This document shows, piece after piece, positions 58,408-64,000 of a stretch of DNA of 64,000 nt. The stretch covers positions 1 to 64,000 of the forward strand of contig NZ_RQJW01000016.1 of the NCBI RefSeq assembly GCF_004028635.1, in the 5' to 3' direction. The notes under the pieces were generated by a model. It made no database searches and had not been told where the DNA came from. It was given only the letters and a program-made list of their open reading frames with translations. This DNA comes from Streptomyces cyaneus. GTDB taxonomy: Bacteria > Actinomycetota > Actinomycetes > Streptomycetales > Streptomycetaceae. Every line of letters starts with the position of its first letter. Position 1 is the stretch's first letter. Made by a program: the position numbers and the translations under genes.

Positions 58408-61185
58408 ATGGTCCGACTATCGGGTCGATCCGGGGCCCGGTCGGCCCGTCGTCCGAGCGGTCTGCGCACCCGGGGTGCGTCCGACCGCGTCTTTGCGGTG
58501 CCCGAACGGGGAATCCCGCGCGATCCGCTCGCCGACGGGCAGCGCAAGGGCCCGCTGGCCGGGGTGCGGTCGGCGCTGGGCGGGCGCAGCGTCGCCGGGC
58601 AGGTGTTCCTGCTGCAAGTGGTGATCGTGCTGCTGCTGGTCGTCGCCGCGGTGGTCGCGCTGGTGCTGCAGACGCGGTACGACACCACGCAGGAGGCACG
58701 CAACCGTTCGGTGGCGGTCGCCGAGGCGTTCGCGAACGCGCCCGGCACCCGGGAGGCGCTGGACAGCCCGGATCCCAGCGCCATCCTGCAGCCGCGCGCC
58801 GAGGCGGCGCGCGAGGCGACCGGCGTGGACTTCATCGTCGTCATGAACACCGACGGCATCCGCTACAGCCACCCCAGGCCGGACCGCATCGGGAAGAAGT
58901 TCGTCGGGACCCTGGAACCGGCGCTGGCCGGGAAGGTCGTGGTCGAGCAGATCACGGGGACCATCGGTCCGCTCGTGCAGGCGGTGGTTCCCGTCAAGGA
59001 CCCCGACGGGAAGGTCGTGGGCCTGGTGTCGGCCGGGATCACCACGAAGACCGTGGGCGGCACCGCGGACCGGCAACTGCCGCTCGTCCTGACGGCCGCG
59101 GCGGTGGCACTCGCCCTGTCCACGGCGGGCACGGCACTGGTCAGCAAGCGGCTGCTGCGGCAGACGCACGGCCTCGGGCCGGACGAGATGACCCGGATGT
59201 ACGAGCACCACGACGCCGTCCTGCACGCCGTCCGGGAGGGCGTGATCATCGTCGGCGACGAGGGGCGGCTGCTGCTCGCCAACGACGAGGCGCACCGTCT
59301 GCTCGACCTCCCCGAGGACGCCGAGGGACGCCGCGTCCTCGACCTCGGCCTCGCCCCCGACACCGCCGAACTGCTGGACTCCGGCCGGATGGCCACGGAC
59401 GAGGTGCACCTGGTCAAGGACCGGCTGCTCGCCGTCAACCAGCGCCCCACCCACCTCAGGGGCCGGCCCTCCGGCAGCGTCGCCACGCTCCGCGACTCGA
59501 CGGAGCTACGGGCCCTGTCCGGCCGGGCCGAGGAGGCCCGCGAACGCCTGAACATGCTGTACGACGCCGGTGTCGGCATCGGCACCAGCCTGGACGTCAC
59601 CCGTACCGCCGAGGAACTGGCGGAGCTCGCGGTGCCCCGGTTCGCGGATTACGCCACCGTGGACCTGTTCGACGCCGTGCTGGGCGGCGGGCAGCCGGGG
59701 CCGGTGACCCGGCTGCTGCGCACGGCGTCCAGCGGGATACGCAAGGACGCGCCGCTGTACCCGGTGGGCGAGCAGATCCGGTTCGTCGACTCCTCGCCGC
59801 AGGCCCGGGCGCTGGGCGGCGGGCAGGCCGTCGTCGAGCCGAGCCTTGGGGAGGCGCCGGGCTGGCGCGCCCAGGATGTGGAGCGGTCGACGCAGGTCGT
59901 GGACTTCGGCATCCACTCACTGATCGCGGTGCCGCTCAGGGCGGGGTCCCTGGTGCTGGGCGTGGTCAGTTTCTGGCGGTCGCAGAAGGGCGAGCCATTC
60001 GACTCCGACGAGGTCGCGCTCGCCGAGGAGCTGGTCGCGCGGGCGGCGGTGTCCATCGACAACGCCCGCCGGTACACGCGAGAGCACAGCATGGCGGTGA
60101 CCTTGCAGCGCAGCCTGCTGCCTCGCCGCCTGCCCGAGCAGAACGCGCTGGACATCGCCTACCGGTATCTGCCGGCGCAGGCCGGGGTGGGCGGCGACTG
60201 GTTCGACGTGCTGCCCCTGTCCGGCGCCCGGGTGGCGCTGGTGGTGGGGGACGTCGTCGGCCACGGGCTGCACGCGGCGGCCACGATGGGCCGGCTGCGT
60301 ACGGCCGTGCACAACTTCTCCGCCCTGGACCTGCCGCCCGACGAGCTGCTCGCGCTCCTCGACGAGCTGGTCGCCCGGATCGACCAGGACGAGACGGAGG
60401 AGGGCGACAGCGCTCCGGTGGCCGGCGCGACCTGTCTCTACGCGATCTACGACCCGGTCTCCCGGCGGTGCACCATCGCCCGCGCCGGGCATCCGCCGCC
60501 GGCCCTGATCCGGCCGGACGGCACAGTGGAGTTCCCCGAGGTGCCCGCCGGTCCCCCGCTGGGCCTGGGCGGGCTGCCGTTCGAGACGGCGGAGCTGGAG
60601 CTGGCGCAGGACAGCCGGCTCGTGCTCTACACCGACGGGCTCGTGGAGGACCGGGACCGGGACATCGACGAGGGCCTGGAGTTGCTGCGGGCCGCGCTGG
60701 CCCGGGCCGGCCGGTCGCCGGAGGAGACCTGCCGAGCCGTACTGGACGGCCGGCTGCCCGAGCGGCCGAGCGACGACATCGCGCTGATCGTGGCGCGGAC
60801 GCGGGCCCTCGGCACCGACCTGGTCGCCGAGTGGCAGGTCCCGTCCGACCCGGCGGCCGTCGCCCAGGTGCGCTCCGACGTGACGCGGACGCTTCAGCAG
60901 TGGGGGCTCGATGAACTGTCGTTCACCACGGAGCTGATCCTCAGCGAGCTGGTCACCAACGCGATCCGGTACGGCGGTGACCCCATCCGCGTGCGCATGC
61001 TCCGCGACCGCAGTCTGATCTGCGAGGTCTACGACGCCAGCAGCACCTCGCCGCATCTGCGCTACGCGGCCATGACGGACGAGGGCGGGCGCGGCCTGTT
61101 CCTCGTGGCGCAGCTTGCCGAGCGCTGGGGTACGCGGTATCTGCCCACGGGCAAGGTGATCTGGTCGGAGCAGCCGCTGCCGTAG
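58408..61185 (+). CDS. Membrane sensor: Cache-TM-PAS-GAF-PP2C-HATPase
   Basis: The 925-aa protein has TM1 (about 70-90), an extracytoplasmic sCache/CitA-like sensor (about 90-225; VDFIVVMNTDGIRYSHPRPD, GKKFVGTLEPALAGKVV), TM2 (about 230-250), a PAS domain (AVREGVIIVGDEGRLLLAND), a GAF domain (about 385-555), a PP2C phosphatase (VGGDWFDVLPLSGARVALVV, GDVVGHGLHAAATMGRLR, ARAGHPPPALIR, LYTDGLVEDRDRD) and an RsbW-like ATPase (LILSELVTNAIRYGGDPIRV). It thus combines kinase-like and phosphatase modules for a STAS partner with an external sensor. The start is uncertain because no RBS is clear. Confidence 0.9.
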   Translation: MVRLSGRSGARSARRPSGLRTRGASDRVFAVPERGIPRDPLADGQRKGPLAGVRSALGGRSVAGQVFLLQVVIVLLLVVAAVVALVLQTRYDTTQEARNRSVAVAEAFANAPGTREALDSPDPSAILQPRAEAAREATGVDFIVVMNTDGIRYSHPRPDRIGKKFVGTLEPALAGKVVVEQITGTIGPLVQAVVPVKDPDGKVVGLVSAGITTKTVGGTADRQLPLVLTAAAVALALSTAGTALVSKRLLRQTHGLGPDEMTRMYEHHDAVLHAVREGVIIVGDEGRLLLANDEAHRLLDLPEDAEGRRVLDLGLAPDTAELLDSGRMATDEVHLVKDRLLAVNQRPTHLRGRPSGSVATLRDSTELRALSGRAEEARERLNMLYDAGVGIGTSLDVTRTAEELAELAVPRFADYATVDLFDAVLGGGQPGPVTRLLRTASSGIRKDAPLYPVGEQIRFVDSSPQARALGGGQAVVEPSLGEAPGWRAQDVERSTQVVDFGIHSLIAVPLRAGSLVLGVVSFWRSQKGEPFDSDEVALAEELVARAAVSIDNARRYTREHSMAVTLQRSLLPRRLPEQNALDIAYRYLPAQAGVGGDWFDVLPLSGARVALVVGDVVGHGLHAAATMGRLRTAVHNFSALDLPPDELLALLDELVARIDQDETEEGDSAPVAGATCLYAIYDPVSRRCTIARAGHPPPALIRPDGTVEFPEVPAGPPLGLGGLPFETAELELAQDSRLVLYTDGLVEDRDRDIDEGLELLRAALARAGRSPEETCRAVLDGRLPERPSDDIALIVARTRALGTDLVAEWQVPSDPAAVAQVRSDVTRTLQQWGLDELSFTTELILSELVTNAIRYGGDPIRVRMLRDRSLICEVYDASSTSPHLRYAAMTDEGGRGLFLVAQLAERWGTRYLPTGKVIWSEQPLP

Positions 61186-61223
61186 TCGGCGGCTGCCCCG
61201 TGCACGCCTGTTTGTGCGCGCCG

Positions 61224-61270
61224 CTTCGTACCCGCCTCTTCGTACCCGCCCCTTTGTGCATTGGTACGAA
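61224..61270. repeat. Three TTCGTACC sites, two direct and one inverted
   Basis: TTCGTACC occurs at 61224-61231 and 61239-61246, and its complement GGTACGAA at 61263-61270. The last pair can form an 8-bp stem. It may terminate the upstream gene or serve as an operator for the chitosanase. Confidence 0.6.
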
Positions 61271-61306
61271 CCTTTGACGCGACCGGTGCGCCTCGCGGCC
61301 AACCTC

Positions 61307-61327
61307 TGATAGGAAACCTTCCTATCA
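61307..61327. promoter_or_regulatory. 21-bp palindromic operator of the chitosanase gene
   Basis: TGATAGGAA-ACC-TTCCTATCA is a perfect inverted repeat 49 nt upstream of the chitosanase start. Streptomyces csnA genes are repressed by the ROK-family regulator CsnR through a palindrome in this position, so this is a candidate CsnR site; I could not compare it base by base. Confidence 0.75.
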
Positions 61328-61376
61328 GTGTCACGTGCGACCAACTCCCCACCCCCCACCTCCACTTGGAGCCGCC

Positions 61377-62195
61377 GTGAAGCACCCCACGCACACGTCG
61401 CGCCGCACCCTGCTCGCCCTGATCGGCGCGTCTCTGGCGTCGACCCCGCTCCTCAACTCCCCCCGTGCCGCCGCGGCCCGAGCCGCGGTGGGACTCGACG
61501 ACCCGGCGAAGAAGGAGATCGCCATGCAGTTGGTGTCGAGCGCGGAGAACTCCTCGCTCGACTGGAAGGCGCAGTACAAGTACATCGAGGACATCGGCGA
61601 CGGCCGCGGCTACACCGCCGGCATCATCGGCTTCTGCTCCGGCACCGGCGACATGCTCGACCTCGTCGAGCTGTACGCCGACCGCCGCCCCGGCAACGTC
61701 CTCGCCCCGTACCTGCCGGCGCTGCGCCGGGTGAACGGCACCGACTCGCACGACGGGCTCGACCCGAACTTCCCCCGCGACTGGGCCCGGGCCGCGCAGG
61801 ACCAGGCGTTCCGGCAGGCGCAGAACGACGAGCGTGACCGGGTGTACTTCAACCCGGCCGTACGGCAGGGCAAGACCGACGGCCTACGGGTGCTCGGGCA
61901 GTTCGCGTACTACGACGCCATCGTCATGCACGGCGACGGCACCGACCCGACCAGCTTCCGCAACATCCGCAGGCGCGCCCTGAACCGGGCCCGGCCGCCG
62001 GCGCAGGGCGGCGACGAAGTCACCTACCTGCACGCCTTCCTGGACGCGCGGGTGTGGGCCATGAAGCAGGAAGAGGCCCACAGCGACACCAGCCGGGTCG
62101 ACACCGCCCAGCGGGTCTTCCTGCGCAAGGGCAACCTCGACCTCGATCCGCCGCTCGACTGGAAGGTGTACGGGGACAGTTACCACATCGGCTGA
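61377..62195 (+). CDS. csnA: GH46 chitosanase
   Basis: The 272-aa precursor begins at a GTG with GGAG upstream. The signal contains SRRTLLALIGASLAS (Tat-like) and AAA sites. The mature domain matches Streptomyces chitosanases: catalytic E57 in VSSAENSSLDWKAQYKYIED and D75 18 residues later in GDGRGYTAG, the spacing known for E22/D40 of the N174 enzyme, then IIGFCSGTGDMLDLVELYA. It hydrolyses chitosan outside the cell. Two palindromic elements lie upstream. No ROK-type regulator gene is in the window. Confidence 0.95.
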   Translation: MKHPTHTSRRTLLALIGASLASTPLLNSPRAAAARAAVGLDDPAKKEIAMQLVSSAENSSLDWKAQYKYIEDIGDGRGYTAGIIGFCSGTGDMLDLVELYADRRPGNVLAPYLPALRRVNGTDSHDGLDPNFPRDWARAAQDQAFRQAQNDERDRVYFNPAVRQGKTDGLRVLGQFAYYDAIVMHGDGTDPTSFRNIRRRALNRARPPAQGGDEVTYLHAFLDARVWAMKQEEAHSDTSRVDTAQRVFLRKGNLDLDPPLDWKVYGDSYHIG

Positions 62196-62202
62196 GCGGC
62201 AC

Positions 62203-62230
62203 CCGGCGCCCCGGACGAACGGGGCGCCGG
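62203..62230. terminator. Chitosanase terminator
   Basis: A perfect 11-bp stem CCGGCGCCCCG / CGGGGCGCCGG with loop GACGAA begins 8 nt past the stop. Confidence 0.85.
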
Positions 62231-62335
62231 ACCTCGCCGAACGCACCTCTCGCCCGGCATGAGAGAGTGACCGGCGCGGCCCGCACGGGTCATAAGGTTG
62301 CTTTATGAGCTCATAGAGCGGACCCGCGTACCGAC

Positions 62336-62361
62336 TTAGGCTTGCCTTAGTTTAGGCTTCC
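62336..62361. promoter_or_regulatory. Possible iron-box-like element upstream of fprA
   Basis: TTAGGCTTGCCTTAG followed by TTTAGGCTTCC contains repeated TTAGGC/GCCTTAG half-sites. These resemble, imperfectly, the IdeR/DmdR1 box TTAGGTTAGGCTAACCTAA. A separate ATGAGCTCAT palindrome lies at 62305-62314. The element lies 40 nt before the fprA start. Confidence 0.45.
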
Positions 62362-62400
62362 CGACGAGATCGTTTGTCGCCGCTCGAAGGGACCCTGATC

Positions 62401-63765
62401 ATGCCCCGCCCCCTGCGGGTAGCCATCGTCGGAGCCGGCCCCGCCGGGATCTACGCCGCCGACGCCCTGCTCAAGTCCGACGTGGCCGCCGAGCCCGGCG
62501 TGTCCATCGACCTCTTCGAGCGCATGCCGGCGCCGTTCGGTCTGATCCGTTACGGTGTCGCCCCCGACCACCCCCGCATCAAGGGCATCATCACCGCCCT
62601 CCACCAGGTGCTCGACAAGCCGCAGATCCGCCTCTTCGGCAATGTCGACTACCCGAACGACATCAGCCTGGACGACCTGCGCGCGTTCTACGACGCCGTG
62701 ATCTTCTCGACGGGCGCGACGGCCGACCGCGAGCTGCGCATACCCGGCATCGACCTCGACGGGTCGTACGGCGCCGCGGACTTCGTCTCCTGGTACGACG
62801 GCCACCCGGACGTGCCGCGCACGTGGCCGCTGGAGGCGGAGAAGGTCGCCGTCCTCGGTGTCGGCAACGTCGCCCTCGACGTGGCCCGCATCCTCGCCAA
62901 GACGGCGGACGAGCTGCTGCCGACGGAGATCCCGCCGAACGTCCACGAGGGCCTCAAGGCCAACAAGGCGCTGGAGGTCCACGTCTTCGGCCGCCGTGGC
63001 CCGGCGCAGGCGAAGTTCTCCCCGATGGAGCTGCGCGAGCTGGACCACTCCCCCAACATCGAGGTCATCGTCGACCCCGAGGACATCGACTACGACGAGG
63101 GCTCGATCGAGACCCGGCGCGGCAACAAGCAGGCCGACATGGTCGCCAAGACGCTGGAGAACTGGGCGATCCGCGACGTCGGCAACCGCCCGCACAAGCT
63201 GTTCCTGCACTTCTTCGAGTCGCCCTCGGAGATCCTCGGCGAGGACGGCAAGGTCGTCGGCCTGCGCACCGAGCGCACCGCGCTCGACGGCACCGGGAAC
63301 GTCAAGGGCACCGGCGAGTTCAAGGACTGGGACGTCACCGCGATCTACCGCGCCGTCGGCTACCTGTCCGACAAACTCCCCAAGCTGCCCTGGGACATCG
63401 ACTCGGGCACCGTCCCGGACGAGGGCGGCCGGGTCATACAGGAGTCCGGCGAGCACCTGCAGTCGACGTACGTCACCGGCTGGATCCGGCGCGGTCCGGT
63501 GGGCCTCATCGGCCACACCAAGGGCGACGCCAACGAGACGGTGTCGAACCTGCTGGACGACTTCGCGAACGGCCGTCTGCAGACGCCGGGTTCGCCCGAG
63601 CCGGAGGCGGTGGAGGCGTTCCTCGCCGAGCGCGAGATCCGCTTCACCACCTGGGACGGCTGGTACAAGCTCGACGCCGCCGAGAAGGCGCTGGGCGAGC
63701 CGCAGGGCCGTGAGCGCGTGAAGATCGTCGAGCGCGAGGACATGCTCCGGGAGAGCGGCGCGTAA
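62401..63765 (+). CDS. fprA: Ferredoxin/flavodoxin-NADP+ reductase, FprA type
   Basis: The 454-aa flavoprotein of the adrenodoxin-reductase class has FAD motif VAIVGAGPAGIYAADALL, the conserved FERMPAPFGLIRYGVAPDHP block, NADP motif VAVLGVGNVALDVARILAK, and FGRRGPAQAKFSPMEL and VTGWIRRGPVGLIGHTKGDA further on. It passes electrons between NADPH and ferredoxin, for example for cytochromes P450. The ATG has GAAGGGA upstream. The iron-box-like promoter element would fit iron or redox control. Confidence 0.95.
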   Translation: MPRPLRVAIVGAGPAGIYAADALLKSDVAAEPGVSIDLFERMPAPFGLIRYGVAPDHPRIKGIITALHQVLDKPQIRLFGNVDYPNDISLDDLRAFYDAVIFSTGATADRELRIPGIDLDGSYGAADFVSWYDGHPDVPRTWPLEAEKVAVLGVGNVALDVARILAKTADELLPTEIPPNVHEGLKANKALEVHVFGRRGPAQAKFSPMELRELDHSPNIEVIVDPEDIDYDEGSIETRRGNKQADMVAKTLENWAIRDVGNRPHKLFLHFFESPSEILGEDGKVVGLRTERTALDGTGNVKGTGEFKDWDVTAIYRAVGYLSDKLPKLPWDIDSGTVPDEGGRVIQESGEHLQSTYVTGWIRRGPVGLIGHTKGDANETVSNLLDDFANGRLQTPGSPEPEAVEAFLAEREIRFTTWDGWYKLDAAEKALGEPQGRERVKIVEREDMLRESGA

Positions 63766-63783
63766 GTCAGCGACAGCAACGCC

Positions 63784-63815
63784 AGAGGGCCCGGGGTTGA
63801 TTCGCCGGGCCCTCT
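63784..63815. terminator. fprA terminator
   Basis: A perfect 11-bp stem AGAGGGCCCGG / CCGGGCCCTCT with a 10-nt loop is followed by CGGTTTTCG, an unusually T-rich trailer for this genome. Confidence 0.88.
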
Positions 63816-63861
63816 CGGTTTTCGCACCCTCGGGGTGATCGGCGCCTGTTAGCGTCCCTCG

Positions 63862-64000
63862 GTGTTCTCACTTCTCGAGCCCCCCTTCTTCACCCGGCTG
63901 CGCGATGCGCGGCGGGTGCTCGTCGCCGGCGCCGGCGGCGGTTTCGACGTGTACGCCGGTGTGCCGCTGGCCCTCGCGCTGCGGGCGGCCGGCAAGGAGG
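63862..64000 (+). CDS. DUF1152 protein, 5' part only
   Basis: From a GTG at 63862 the frame stays open to the window end (46 codons). It reads VFSLLEPPFFTRLRDARRVL then VAGAGGGFDVYAGVPLALAL, matching the start of DUF1152 proteins with their glycine-rich VAGAGGGFDV motif. The family's function is unclear. The 3' end lies outside the window. Confidence 0.75.
   Translation, partial: MFSLLEPPFFTRLRDARRVLVAGAGGGFDVYAGVPLALALRAAGKE

Overview
The window looks like a piece of a Streptomyces chromosome, probably an arm region. The sequence is very GC-rich with strong third-position G/C bias. GTG starts, 4-base coupled overlaps (ATGA/GTGA) and families typical of streptomycetes are common: a subtilisin-inhibitor-like protein, HbpS-SenS-SenR, a GH46 chitosanase, a streptogrisin-type protease, the DUF6230/DUF6114 pair, and many PP2C/SpoIIE phosphatases with anti-sigma ATPases. 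No integrase, transposase, rRNA operon, CRISPR array or complete tRNA was seen. Assignments are from reading the sequence; no search was run.

Layout. 1-10 kb: a membrane-anchored PBP1-like protein (cut by the window edge), a GH109-like oxidoreductase, an SSI inhibitor, the redox-sensing senR-senS/hbpS locus, a TetR regulator divergent from an FAD-linked oxidase with a clear palindromic operator, and a tRNA-Glu-like 3' half. 10-17 kb: small membrane and secreted proteins, a flavoprotein-methyltransferase pair, and a secreted aerolysin-like protein. 16.3-20.5 kb: DUF6230, DUF6114 and a single gene fusing a squalene/phytoene-synthase domain to a cis-prenyltransferase (UppS) domain, then a secreted propeller-like protein preceded by five 10-bp phased repeats. 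20.5-27 kb: a 242-bp tandem duplication at the end of an ABC-2/YhgE-like membrane gene, a metabolite:H+ symporter, a two-component system coupled to a TAXI binding protein, and a GAF-ANTAR remnant. 27-31 kb: cyclophilin and a sugar-acid dehydratase / IclR / zinc dehydrogenase catabolic set.

31-42 kb is a general-stress-signalling island. A translationally coupled rsbR-rsbS-rsbT stressosome operon continues into two PP2C phosphatases. It is followed by a decayed phosphatase, an anti-anti-sigma factor, three RsbW-like ATPases, two divergent SigB/F-type sigma factors and a PRC-barrel protein. The likely logic is partner switching: stressosome and phosphatases dephosphorylate STAS antagonists, which titrate the ATPases and release the sigma factors. 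Two further large PP2C sensors lie at 55.7-61.2 kb.

42-50 kb: a secreted protease under a perfect 14-bp LacI-type palindrome, a heme-oxygenase-like monooxygenase, and a 1282-residue TIR / nSTAND NTPase / 14-blade WD40 protein with two rare TTA codons and a long hairpin upstream. The last has the architecture of a bacterial NLR-like abortive-infection sensor and is the best candidate for an undescribed defence system here. A Nudix hydrolase lies directly downstream. 50-64 kb: a double GNAT, a small Cys-rich protein divergent from a TTA-containing ABC exporter, a TPR protein with a Cys-rich repeat tail, the two PP2C sensors, chitosanase with operator-like palindromes, FprA-type ferredoxin-NADP reductase, and the start of a DUF1152 gene at the edge.
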